Part shown: one piece after another, positions 7,069-15,128 of the stretch
Layout of the letters: each line of letters starts with the position of its first letter
Position numbering within the stretch: the first letter of the stretch is position 1
Assembly: GCA_027484985.1 (NCBI GenBank)
Contig: JAIXRW010000011.1
Coordinates: 1-48,319 of the forward strand
Direction: 5' to 3'
Source of the DNA: Rhodobacter sp.
GTDB taxonomy: Bacteria > Pseudomonadota > Alphaproteobacteria > Rhodobacterales > Rhodobacteraceae
Length of the DNA stretch: 48,319 bases
Position numbers and translations under genes: made by a program
The notes under the pieces: generated by a model
Databases searched by the model: none
What the model saw: only the letters and a program-made list of their open reading frames with translations
What the model was told of the DNA's origin: nothing

Positions 7069-8409
7069 CTAACCCCCGTCCCGCACCTGCGCGAACAGCC
7101 CCGCCCCGCCCATCTGCCCGCCCTTCAGCACCAGTTCCAGCGGCGCGCGCCCCCCGTCGAAATGCGCCGCCAAAAGCGGGACCGACGGCGCGACCGATGC
7201 CTTCACCGTCAGCGCCAAGCAGCCCAGTTCCGCCGTCGCATGGCTTGACGTATCGCCCCCCGCAATCACCGCCCGGCCCAGCCCTTCCGCCGCGACCAGC
7301 CCCGCCAGCAGCCCGCCCAATGCCCGCGACAGCGCCGCCGTGGCAGCACCCGCCTCCATCCCCGCCGCCGCCCGCGCCGCCGCCATCCGCGCCAGCGCCG
7401 GATCGTCCGGCCCCGCCGCCGAAACGATCAGCGGCGACCGGCCTTGCGCCAACGCATCCAAGGCCAGCGCCTCGACACGGCCCAGTTCTTCGGCCCAGCC
7501 CCGCGCCTCGACCACCCGCTCGGCCGCCACCGCAATCGGCGCAAAGCCCATGCCCGCCGCCGCCGCGATCTGCCGCGCCGTATCGGGCGAACATGATCCC
7601 GACACGACCGCGATCCTGTCCACCCGCCCGACCGCAGGCATCACGGGGCGCGGCAGGTTCCAATGCGCGATCAGCGCCTCTTCCAACCCCTGCGACCCCA
7701 GCGCAAAAACAGGCGCGTCAGCCGCCCGCGCCCAGATGGCCCGCCCCGCCTCGGCCAATGTCGCCTGGTCCAGCACGTCAAAGGCCACGATCCCCGCGCC
7801 CTTGGCCAGTTCCTCGCCCAGCGCCGCTTCCCCGCGCCCCGCCTGCAACGCCAGCACATCGACCAGCCCCACAGGCAGCGCCGTCTGGCGGCCCAGATGC
7901 ACCCGCACATCCGCCTCATGCATCGGTGTGGTCGGATGCACCGCCATCGTGGGGTGACGGTCCAGCCGCACCACCCCCGCGGGCGCGCGGGCAAACAGGT
8001 TCCCGAACATCTGCCAGCGCCCGATCTTCGGCGCCCCCACCACCAGCGGCGCCCAATCCGCCCCCGTCACCGCCAGCCCGATCTCCGCCGCCTTGCCGAT
8101 GCTGCCCAGATGCGGCGCGGAATCGAAAGTGGAGCACAGCTTGTAATGCAGCACCCGCCCGCCCATCACCGCCAACGCGGCAAAGACAGGCGGCAAATGC
8201 GCCTCCATCCACGCCGGATCACGGCTCCGCGCATCCCCTGCGATGCCGACAGCCCGCCGCCCCGCGAACCGCGCCAGCAACGCGGCCGAAGGCACGCCCA
8301 GAAACATCACCGCAGGCAGCCCTGCAAATTCCAGCGCCTCCATCACCGCGCCCGATCCCGTGAAATCGTCGCCATACCATGTCAGCACCACGCCATCGGG
8401 CAGGGTCAT
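7069..8409 (-). CDS. oiaK: 3-oxo-isoapionate kinase (DUF1537 family)
   Basis: The 446-residue protein belongs to the four-carbon acid sugar kinase family. The N-terminal sugar-binding domain opens with LTWYGDDFTGSGAVMEALE, and the C-terminal nucleotide-binding domain carries SGSCSPDTARQI and the Gly-rich AVIAGGDTSSHA. In the D-apiose pathway OiaK phosphorylates 3-oxo-isoapionate at C4. The specific call rests on its position directly after the RuBisCO-like gene. Its ATG at 8409 overlaps that gene's TGA (ATGA), giving tight coupling. The 28 codons upstream of this ATG are not used. It is the last gene of the operon. Confidence 0.8.
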   Translation of the reverse strand: MTLPDGVVLTWYGDDFTGSGAVMEALEFAGLPAVMFLGVPSAALLARFAGRRAVGIAGDARSRDPAWMEAHLPPVFAALAVMGGRVLHYKLCSTFDSAPHLGSIGKAAEIGLAVTGADWAPLVVGAPKIGRWQMFGNLFARAPAGVVRLDRHPTMAVHPTTPMHEADVRVHLGRQTALPVGLVDVLALQAGRGEAALGEELAKGAGIVAFDVLDQATLAEAGRAIWARAADAPVFALGSQGLEEALIAHWNLPRPVMPAVGRVDRIAVVSGSCSPDTARQIAAAAGMGFAPIAVAAERVVEARGWAEELGRVEALALDALAQGRSPLIVSAAGPDDPALARMAAARAAAGMEAGAATAALSRALGGLLAGLVAAEGLGRAVIAGGDTSSHATAELGCLALTVKASVAPSVPLLAAHFDGGRAPLELVLKGGQMGGAGLFAQVRDGG

Positions 8410-9641
8410 GCGAACAGCCCCAAAGCCGCCGCCAGCGCACGGTCCTCCTTGGCCGCCACCGCCAGCGGAATACCCGCCACAGCCGCCTCCCACGCCGCCT
8501 GCATCGACCGCACGCCGCCCGCAGGCCCGTCAGGATGCGCCATGATCCCGCCCCCCGCCGCATGGATCAGATCGACCGACCCCAGCGCCGCCCATGTATC
8601 ATGCGCCTGCGCCGCCGATTGCCCGCTGCTGAAAACCGGCATCGCCACACAAGGCACCGCGTCCCACAAGGGCGTCAGCACCGACCGTGCCGAGGCGATG
8701 GAGGACTCGTCGCTTTCGCAAAACTTGTTCCTGATCCCGTTCACATGCAGATGGTCCGCCCCCGCCACCCGCCACAGCTTCGACCAGGCCACATAATCGA
8801 ACCCCAGCGATGGATGCCGCGACAGCGCCCCCCATCCGTTGCGATGCGCGTGAATGGGCAACCGCGCCACCCGCTTCAACGCCGTAAACCCCGTCAACCC
8901 CGCGGAATTAAGGCTGACCATCACGCAAGTCCCGCCAAGGCTTTCAACCAGATCGTGCCGCCGCTCCATCTCGTCCACCTCTCCGGTCAGGTTAAAGGCA
9001 TACATCACCTTTTTCCCCGTCCGGTCGGCATGGCGGTTCACCACGGCCATCACCGCCCGCGCCCTCTCCTCGAACGGGCAGGCGGGGCCATCGGCCTGCA
9101 ACTCGTCATCCTTGATAAAATCGATCCCCGCCGCACACAGCATATCGACCATCGCCGCCGTCTCGTCAGGCGACAGCCCGACCGAGGGCTTGATGATCGT
9201 CCCGATCATCGGCCGCCCCTGCACCCCCGCCAGCCGCCTCGTGCCTTCCACGCCAAAGGCAGGCCCGCCATAACGCCGCGCAAATTCCACCGGCAAACGC
9301 AGATCAAGCAAGCGCAAGCCGCTGAAATATTTGAGTTCAAACAGGTTGCCCGCCACGGTGGCCAGCAAATTGGGCAAACTCGCCCCCATATTCCCCAGCG
9401 GCCAACTCAACGTCACCCGCGCCGCCCGCGTAACGCCCTTGCCCCCCGCCCCCGGCAAGGCGCGCGCCACCTCGCCCAGATCGAGGGTCCGCTCGACCCG
9501 CGCCGCCGCCCGCGCCTTCAACTCCTCCGTCTCGCCCGGCACGGGCAAGAACGTGCCAGATGACTGTTCGCCCGCCATCGCCGCTGCCGCATCTTGCAGC
9601 GCATAGGCCGTTTCGATCCGGTAATCCGCCTCGATCCGCAT
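8406..9641 (-). CDS. RuBisCO-like protein of D-apiose catabolism (OiaX or OiaT type)
   Basis: The 411-residue form IV RuBisCO-like protein keeps catalytic features: IIKP (Lys151), the carbamylated-lysine motif KDDE (177-180), HAHRNGWG (His264/266), HVNGIRNK near loop 6, FSSGQSA (from 337) and HAAGGGIMAHPDG. In known apiose routes this enzyme acts on 3-oxo-isoapionate-4-phosphate, either as a decarboxylase giving L-erythrulose-1-phosphate (OiaX) or as a transcarboxylase/hydrolase giving 3-phosphoglycerate and glycolate (OiaT). No tetrulose-phosphate isomerase gene is nearby, which leans toward OiaT, but residues alone do not decide. ATG at 9641 overlaps the apsD stop (TGATG) and has GGAG 5 bases upstream; a GTG at 9644 is the alternative. 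Confidence 0.85.
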   Translation of the reverse strand: MRIEADYRIETAYALQDAAAAMAGEQSSGTFLPVPGETEELKARAAARVERTLDLGEVARALPGAGGKGVTRAARVTLSWPLGNMGASLPNLLATVAGNLFELKYFSGLRLLDLRLPVEFARRYGGPAFGVEGTRRLAGVQGRPMIGTIIKPSVGLSPDETAAMVDMLCAAGIDFIKDDELQADGPACPFEERARAVMAVVNRHADRTGKKVMYAFNLTGEVDEMERRHDLVESLGGTCVMVSLNSAGLTGFTALKRVARLPIHAHRNGWGALSRHPSLGFDYVAWSKLWRVAGADHLHVNGIRNKFCESDESSIASARSVLTPLWDAVPCVAMPVFSSGQSAAQAHDTWAALGSVDLIHAAGGGIMAHPDGPAGGVRSMQAAWEAAVAGIPLAVAAKEDRALAAALGLFA

Positions 9642-10648
9642 CACAACTCCACCGTCTTTCCCGTCTTGGCCGCGTCAATCGCCGCCAGCGTCAACCGCAA
9701 GGTCTCAAGGTTATGCGCCCCCGTGGGCGCCCCGGCTTCGCGCCCCTCCAGCACCGCCACAGCCTGCGCCTGAAAGGCCGCGACCGATTCCTGTATCAGA
9801 TGCCAGGGCCGCGCCCCCCAATCGGGGCAAACGGGCTCAACATCCCATTCCCGAACGCCCGTTCGGCTATGCAGCCGCAGCCGATACCCCGCCGTCAACT
9901 CCAGCGTCCCCTCATCCCCCTCTAGCAGCGCGAGCGATTGCGGAAACGGGTCAGGGTCCAGCACCGAGTAAAACGAACACTCCACCGAACTCACCGCGCC
10001 CGACCCGTGCCGCAGCAGCGCGGTAAAGGCATCCTGCCCCGTCACGGCCGGATTGCGCCGCTGCGTCTCGCACGCCACGCGGGTCACATCGCCCATCAGG
10101 TCGCGCACCATGTCGAACAGGTGCAACCCCACATCCGTCAGCGCCAGATCCTGCACGCCCGCCAGATACGGCTGGTTGGCGTAGATGTCGTATCCATGCC
10201 GGAACGCCAGCCGCAGAAAGCGCGGGCTGCCCACCGCCCCCATCGCCGCCTTCATCTCGCGCACGGGCCTCTGCCAGCGGAAATTCTCGTGCACCAGCAG
10301 CGCCACGCCCCGTGCCGCGCAGGCCGCCACCATCGCCTGCCCGTCCTCCAGCGTCTCGGCAAAGGGCTTCTGGCAGATCACCATCCGCGCATGATCCGCC
10401 GCCAGTTCCACTAGCGCCCGATGCGACTGCACCGTGGTCGCAATATCCACGAAATCCGGCTTCACCCGTGCCAGCATCGCGCCCGCATCGGTAAACGCCT
10501 CGGCCCCGAACGCCGCCGCGTAACCCGCCGCCTTCGCCGCATCCGTATCGCAAACCGCCACGATCTTCACGCCGTCGATGCGCGCCCATGCCTCCATATG
10601 GTTGCGGGCAAAGAACCCGCAGCCGATCAACACGCCCCGATGCGTCAT
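9641..10648 (-). CDS. apsD: D-apiose dehydrogenase (Gfo/Idh/MocA family)
   Basis: The 335-residue protein has an N-terminal Rossmann domain (GVLIGCGFFARNHMEAW, then IVAVCDTD) and the family Lys-Pro motif in MVICQKPFAETLEDG. The C-terminal domain includes LALTDVGLHLFDMVRDL with the conserved Asp and His. ApsD oxidises D-apiose to apionolactone with NAD, which would feed ApnL next door. Assignment to apiose rests on operon context, since this fold covers many sugars. Its ATG overlaps the apnL stop as ATGA, and its own stop overlaps the start of the RuBisCO-like gene. Confidence 0.8.
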   Translation of the reverse strand: MTHRGVLIGCGFFARNHMEAWARIDGVKIVAVCDTDAAKAAGYAAAFGAEAFTDAGAMLARVKPDFVDIATTVQSHRALVELAADHARMVICQKPFAETLEDGQAMVAACAARGVALLVHENFRWQRPVREMKAAMGAVGSPRFLRLAFRHGYDIYANQPYLAGVQDLALTDVGLHLFDMVRDLMGDVTRVACETQRRNPAVTGQDAFTALLRHGSGAVSSVECSFYSVLDPDPFPQSLALLEGDEGTLELTAGYRLRLHSRTGVREWDVEPVCPDWGARPWHLIQESVAAFQAQAVAVLEGREAGAPTGAHNLETLRLTLAAIDAAKTGKTVEL

Positions 10649-12357
10649 GCCCCGCCCTCCAGAAATGCAATATCCATCGGCCCCAGCACCGCCCCGCCCA
10701 GATCGCCCGCTGGGCCATCCAGCCACCCCGCCGCCCGCGCCGCCTTTTCCGTCTGCGCGGTCATTAACCACCCCCGCGCGCCCGCTGGCAGCACCACCTC
10801 ACCCGCCCAAACCGATACGATTCCGCCCTTACCCGTGCGAATCCGCACCACATCGCCGGTTTCAACCACCGCCGCCGCCCCGCGCAGCCCTTGGGCAAAG
10901 CGCAGCACCTGGTAAACCGGCCGCACCCCGCCTCCATCCACCACGCCCAGCGGCCCGTCCGTCATGCCCAGCGCCAGCGACGCAACCCCGCCCGCCGCCG
11001 CCGCCAGCACCCCCACGGAAAAGCACGCCGCAAAGCGCCCGTCCTGCCGCGGATCGTCGCGCACCATCGCCAGCCGTTCCCCCGCAGGGTTCGGCACACA
11101 GTCCGCCGCGTAAGGGTTCGACCGCATCCCCACCGCACAAAGCCCCAGATGCAGCGCCGTACCCCCCGCCAGCGCAGCGCCCGTGGCAAAGACCGCCGCC
11201 AAAGCCTCAAGCGTTTCGATCACCGACATGTCGTCGGCGGCATGCACGATCGCCGTCCCGCTGAAGGTGACGAAATCCACCGCCGCGGGGTCGGGGCGGC
11301 AGCGGTTGAACTCGGTGAAATTGGTGAACATGCCACCCCCCACCGCCGCCTTCGGAAACGCCGCCCGCACCAGCGGCACCAACCCCATCGGCGTGATCCC
11401 CACGGGCCAAGGCCCCTCGGGCTGATGGCTTTTCATGTAAGGTTCCGTCAGCGCCACCACCCGCACCACATCCATTCCCGAACAGGTATTCGCAATCTGC
11501 GCCAGCCCTTCCGCCTCGGCCCCTTCCTCCAGCACACATTCCAGATGGACAGGCCCCGCCACGGCAGGCGCCGCATCCCCCGCCCGCAGCCGCAACTGCA
11601 CAGGCAAACCCTCCAGCACCATCGGCGCCAAGGCAGGCTCGACCGCCACCGCCACCTCGGGCACCACGCCTGCCTGCACCGCAGCCCCCGCCGCCGCCGC
11701 CACCCCGCGCCCCGACAGGCGCAAGCGCACCCCCTGACGCACCGGCGCATCCGGCCCCAGCGCATAGGGCAGGGGCCAGCCCAGCGGGCGGCAATAGGTC
11801 TTGTAACTCGCATCCGTCCAGTTGCGCTGGTCCTCCATCTCGAAAACTTCGCCCGTCATGGCGATCTCGACCCGCACGCCCTGAACCTCATGCGCCAGCC
11901 CCGCAATGTCGAACACCGGCTGGCCGGGCGAAATGGCATCCGGCCAGCGCAGCCGCTCCACCCCGCCGTCCGAATGTGTCACCTCCAGCGCCGCGCCCGC
12001 CACCCCGCGCAGCGGATGCAGCAGCGTGAACCCCGCACGGTTCACCGCCAGCGCCTTTGGCGCGTCCAGCGCGACCGACATATCCAGCACCGCATCGCCG
12101 CCCTCAAACCGCAGCCCCGCGCGGAACAGGCCCGAAAACAGCCCCGCCCGTTCGGCAAAACGCCGCTCGTAGGTGAACCCCGCCGCCGTTTCCTCGACCT
12201 GCTCGGAAACCGTCACCACCGCATGGGTGCCCCAACCGCCATCGCGCACCGGATAGGACACGCGGCGCAGCACCTCGACCCCGTCAAGGCAGATGCGCCG
12301 CAAATCCCCCTCGGCCAGCAGTGCCGTGAACCGTCCCACCCGTATCTCGCGCATCAT
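10645..12357 (-). CDS. apnL: D-apionate lactonase
   Basis: The 570-residue protein has no signal peptide and matches the size and style of ApnL, which opens apionolactone to D-apionate. Stretches such as VLRRVSYPVRDGGWGT, NWTDASYKTYCRPLGWPLPY and GGGMFTNFTEFNRCRP are typical of that family as I recall it. The first third is beta-rich and the C-terminal part is barrel-like, including a possible acid pair around FEMEDQRNWTDASY. ATG codons at 12357 and 12354 are both usable after a GGGGCAGG site. It leads the second part of the operon after a 137-base gap that contains a candidate operator/promoter. Confidence 0.8.
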   Translation of the reverse strand: MMREIRVGRFTALLAEGDLRRICLDGVEVLRRVSYPVRDGGWGTHAVVTVSEQVEETAAGFTYERRFAERAGLFSGLFRAGLRFEGGDAVLDMSVALDAPKALAVNRAGFTLLHPLRGVAGAALEVTHSDGGVERLRWPDAISPGQPVFDIAGLAHEVQGVRVEIAMTGEVFEMEDQRNWTDASYKTYCRPLGWPLPYALGPDAPVRQGVRLRLSGRGVAAAAGAAVQAGVVPEVAVAVEPALAPMVLEGLPVQLRLRAGDAAPAVAGPVHLECVLEEGAEAEGLAQIANTCSGMDVVRVVALTEPYMKSHQPEGPWPVGITPMGLVPLVRAAFPKAAVGGGMFTNFTEFNRCRPDPAAVDFVTFSGTAIVHAADDMSVIETLEALAAVFATGAALAGGTALHLGLCAVGMRSNPYAADCVPNPAGERLAMVRDDPRQDGRFAACFSVGVLAAAAGGVASLALGMTDGPLGVVDGGGVRPVYQVLRFAQGLRGAAAVVETGDVVRIRTGKGGIVSVWAGEVVLPAGARGWLMTAQTEKAARAAGWLDGPAGDLGGAVLGPMDIAFLEGGA

Positions 12358-12368
12358 CCTGCCCCGCA

Positions 12369-12382
12369 GTCATCATACCAGT
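12369..12382 (-). promoter_or_regulatory. Candidate operator or extended -10 upstream of apnL
   Basis: The 14-mer GTCATCATACCAGT occurs here and again, identical, at 14177-14190. Read on the minus strand it contains TGGTATGAT, a good extended -10 element for apnL, but the -35 is poor. It may instead be a binding site for the GntR regulator encoded next door. Confidence 0.45.
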
Positions 12383-12494
12383 TTGCCCCGCCAAAAGCGG
12401 TGAACAGATCGTAAAGCCAGCGATTCATTCGTCTGCATGCCCTGTGCATTCCGCCATGCCGCGACTTGCTGCCAATTTCCGTCACCACCCCGCC

Positions 12495-13208
12495 CTAGCG
12501 CGGCCCCGCCGCCGCGCGCCGATACAGGTCATTCGCCCGCGTCAGATGGTCTGCCATCGCCGCCCCCGCCCGCGCCCCGTCGCCGCCCCGTATCGCCGCG
12601 ATGATCCCGCGATGTTCGGCAACGGTCAGGTTTTCCTTGCCGGGCACAGAAACCAGTTCCACATGGAAGTCATTGAGCCACCTGAACAATCCGTCCGAAA
12701 GGGCGCTCCAGATCGGGTTGCCGCTGATCGCCGCGATCTCGCGGTGGAACTGCCCGTCCAAGCGGCGAAAGGCGGCAGAATCGCCCTGCGCCGCCTCTTG
12801 CCGCGCCACCACCTCTTCCAGCCGCTCGATATCCCCCGCCGAATGTCGCCGCGCCGCGATCCGCGCCATTTCACATTCGAACGTGACCCGCGCATCCTTC
12901 AGATTTTCCAGCGAAGCATATGAATGGACTAGCAAATGTTTCATCGTGACCGACAGCTGGTCCACCATCCGGCCCACCGAAGGTTCGGACACCCGCGCCC
13001 GCTCGCCATGGCGGATCTCGATCAACCCCGCCCCTTCCAGCGCCTGCATCGCCTCGCGCACCGCAGGGCGGCCGACCTGAAGCGTCTCCATCAACTCGCG
13101 TTCCGAAGGCAGCGCATCGCCGGGGCGCAACTCGCCCCGCTCGATCTGGGCAAGCAGGCGCAACCGCACCTCCTCGCCCAGCTTGCGTTTCTGGATCGGC
13201 CCCGTCAT
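12495..13208 (-). CDS. GntR-family (FadR/FCD subgroup) regulator of the apiose operon
   Basis: The 237-residue protein has an N-terminal winged helix (about 10-75: LPSERELMETLQVGRPAVREA, LIEIRHGERARV) and an all-helical FCD effector domain (about 85-225) that includes metal-site-like residues in DGQFHREIAAISGN and VAEHRGIIAAI. FCD regulators usually bind sugar acids, so apionate or a later intermediate is a plausible inducer. It lies between apnO (10 bases upstream) and apnL on the same strand. Two identical 14-base motifs at 12369 and 14177 flank its gene pair and are candidate targets. Confidence 0.85.
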   Translation of the reverse strand: MTGPIQKRKLGEEVRLRLLAQIERGELRPGDALPSERELMETLQVGRPAVREAMQALEGAGLIEIRHGERARVSEPSVGRMVDQLSVTMKHLLVHSYASLENLKDARVTFECEMARIAARRHSAGDIERLEEVVARQEAAQGDSAAFRRLDGQFHREIAAISGNPIWSALSDGLFRWLNDFHVELVSVPGKENLTVAEHRGIIAAIRGGDGARAGAAMADHLTRANDLYRRAAAGPR

Positions 13209-13218
13209 GCCAGCAAAA

Positions 13219-14061
13219 TCAAGCGGTTCTGCCCTGCACGATCAGATCGCAACTGTCCTTCACCACCTTCGGCTCCAGCACATCCAGCCATGTATCCTTG
13301 ATCAGATACTTGCGCGCATGCGCCATCACCCGCAGCGCCGCTTCCGACGGCACCTTAGGCGAATAGCCGAACCACATGGCAATCTCCACGTTCAGATGCC
13401 CGATCAGAAAGTCGAACGCCGCATCGCGCGGGATGCCGTATTTGTCGGCGCACACATCCACCGCTTCGGCCATCATATCGACGAAGGGCATGGCGATCAT
13501 TTCCGAAAGCCCCGGTTCCAGAATGGCCAGTTGCTCCACCGTCACGCGATGCGTCCGCATCACGGGCGACCACATCACACGGCAGATTTCCGCCCCGATT
13601 TCATAATGTTCCTCGGGGCCCTGCATCAGCGCGCAGACAATGGCCTGCTTGGCCACGCCGCCATGCACATCGGCCCGCGCGGCGGGGTCCGTCTCGTCAT
13701 TATACAGCGGCGGGTGGCAGGGATGGCCCACGAAATAGGTAATGTCGGCCCGTTCCGGCAGCACACCCGCATAGGGCGCGGCGGCATCAAGGATCACCAC
13801 CATCGTCCCTGCGGCCAGCGTCGGCACGATCTCGGTCGCGACCTTGCCGATCAGGCTGTCAGGCAGCGCCAGCACCACGATCCCGGCCCCCGCCAGCCCC
13901 GCCTTGGCATCGACCGCGTGGATGCCCACATCGGCCAGCCGCTTGATCCCGATCTCGCCCACTTCCACCGCACGGGTGTCATACCCGGCTTCAACGAATT
14001 TCCGTGTAACACGGTAACCCATCTTGCCGCCTGCACCGAACACCGCGACCGAACGTGACAT
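13219..14061 (-). CDS. apnO: D-apionate oxidoisomerase
   Basis: The 280-residue protein has an N-terminal NAD-binding Rossmann domain (VAVFGAGGKMGYRVTRKF, then DTRAVEVGE) and a helical C-terminal domain, as in 3-hydroxyacid dehydrogenase-like or ketol-acid reductoisomerase-like proteins. FVGHPCHPPLYNDETDP and VMWSPVMRTHRVTVEQLAILEPGLSE are characteristic of the family. ApnO converts D-apionate to 3-oxo-isoapionate by oxidation and rearrangement, making the OiaK substrate. It is the promoter-proximal gene of the apiose operon. The GntR gene follows after 10 bases. The aldolase operon faces away from it. Confidence 0.8.
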   Translation of the reverse strand: MSRSVAVFGAGGKMGYRVTRKFVEAGYDTRAVEVGEIGIKRLADVGIHAVDAKAGLAGAGIVVLALPDSLIGKVATEIVPTLAAGTMVVILDAAAPYAGVLPERADITYFVGHPCHPPLYNDETDPAARADVHGGVAKQAIVCALMQGPEEHYEIGAEICRVMWSPVMRTHRVTVEQLAILEPGLSEMIAMPFVDMMAEAVDVCADKYGIPRDAAFDFLIGHLNVEIAMWFGYSPKVPSEAALRVMAHARKYLIKDTWLDVLEPKVVKDSCDLIVQGRTA

Positions 14062-14174
14062 GTCGAAATTCCTTTCGTTCTGGTTAAGCCCGTGGCCGTT
14101 TCGGCGGGCAAAAGGGGGAAAAGCGTCAGGATTTCGTTAACCTTCACGCCCTTGGAGCAGGGCTAACAGATGTA

Positions 14175-14190
14175 TGGTCATCATACCAGT
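14175..14190. promoter_or_regulatory. Palindromic operator candidate in the divergent apnO/aldolase region
   Basis: TGGTCATCATACCA (14175-14188) has perfect TGGT/ACCA ends around a 6-base centre. Its part 14177-14190 is identical to 12369-12382 in front of apnL. It could be the GntR site and would link apnO and possibly the divergent aldolase operon. Confidence 0.5.
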
Positions 14191-14245
14191 AGAATCCCTC
14201 GCCGCAGCGCCGCGACGATTTCACCTTCCCCGCCGCGCAAAAATT

Positions 14246-14274
14246 TTGACAATGGCACTGTCCGGTTCTAGCGT
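14246..14274 (+). promoter_or_regulatory. Sigma70-type promoter of the aldolase operon
   Basis: A perfect -35 TTGACA (14246-14251) is followed after 17 bases by TAGCGT (14269-14274). Transcription would start near 14281, inside the LacI-type operator. Confidence 0.6.
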
Positions 14275-14277
14275 GTC

Positions 14278-14291
14278 TGGAAACGTTTCCA
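14278..14291. promoter_or_regulatory. Perfect LacI-family operator
   Basis: TGGAAACGTTTCCA is a perfect 14-base palindrome with the central CG typical of LacI/GalR-family sites. It overlaps the expected transcription start, so binding should repress the operon. The LacI-family gene at 17361-18371, just past the operon, is the obvious partner. Confidence 0.8.
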
Positions 14292-14306
14292 CAAAAAGGG
14301 TCCGCG

Positions 14307-15128
14307 ATGAAACTTGCCCGCATGAACCGCCTCTTCTCGCCCTCGGGCAATTGCTTCGACGTGGCGATCGACCACGGCATGTTCAATGAACGCAGCTTCC
14401 TTGGCGGGATCGAGAATATGAAACAGGCGATCCACACCATCGCCGCCGCCGCCCCCGATGCGATCCAGCTTCCCCCCGGCACCGCGCCGCTGCTGCAATC
14501 CATCCCCGGAAAAACCCGCCCCGCACTGGTGCTGCGAACCGATATCGCCAATGTCTATGGCACGCCCTTGCCCCGCACCCTGTTCTCCGAGGTGATCGAC
14601 CGCCCCGTCGAACAGGCCGTGGCGCTCGATGCCGCCTGCGTGGTGGTCAACCTGCTGCTGCTGCCCGACCAACCCGAGGTTTACCGCGCCTGCGTCAAAA
14701 ACGTGAACAGCCTCAAGCGGGAATGCGAGATTATGGGCATGCCGCTCATGGTCGAACCCCTTGTGATGCAAGACAATTCCAAGGGCGGTTACATGGTTGA
14801 CGGCAACATTGACCTGATCCTTCCCCTTGTGCGCCAAGCCGCCGAACTGGGGGCCGATATCATCAAGGCCGACCCCTGCAATGACGTGTCCGAATACCAC
14901 CGCGTCATCGAAATCGCCCAGGGCCTGCCCGTCCTTGTCCGCGGCGGCGGGCGGGTGTCCGATGCCGAGATCCTGTCGCGCACCGCCGAACTGATGCGCC
15001 AGGGCGCGCGCGGCATCGTCTATGGCCGCAACGTCATCCAGCACCCCAACCCCGCCGGCATGACCCGCGCCCTGATGGCTGTGGTCCACGAAGGCACCCC
15101 CCCCGAAGCCGCCTTGGAGATGATCTGA
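14307..15128 (+). CDS. Class I (DeoC/LacD/FbaB-type) aldolase
   Basis: The 273-residue TIM-barrel protein resembles the FbaB/LsrF class I aldolase group. It has the early AIDHGMF motif (Asp22, His23), the likely Schiff-base lysine in GADIIKADPCND (Lys187), and phosphate-site glycines in VLVRGGGR and ARGIVYGRNV. Such enzymes cleave or make carbon bonds of phosphorylated ketoses or thiolyse keto-phosphates. The partner genes overlap: the next ATG shares the A of its TGA (TGATG). AAGGG lies 6 bases before the start. The substrate is unknown. With a dehydrogenase and PfkB kinase in the same operon it is probably the cleavage step. Confidence 0.85.
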   Translation: MKLARMNRLFSPSGNCFDVAIDHGMFNERSFLGGIENMKQAIHTIAAAAPDAIQLPPGTAPLLQSIPGKTRPALVLRTDIANVYGTPLPRTLFSEVIDRPVEQAVALDAACVVVNLLLLPDQPEVYRACVKNVNSLKRECEIMGMPLMVEPLVMQDNSKGGYMVDGNIDLILPLVRQAAELGADIIKADPCNDVSEYHRVIEIAQGLPVLVRGGGRVSDAEILSRTAELMRQGARGIVYGRNVIQHPNPAGMTRALMAVVHEGTPPEAALEMI

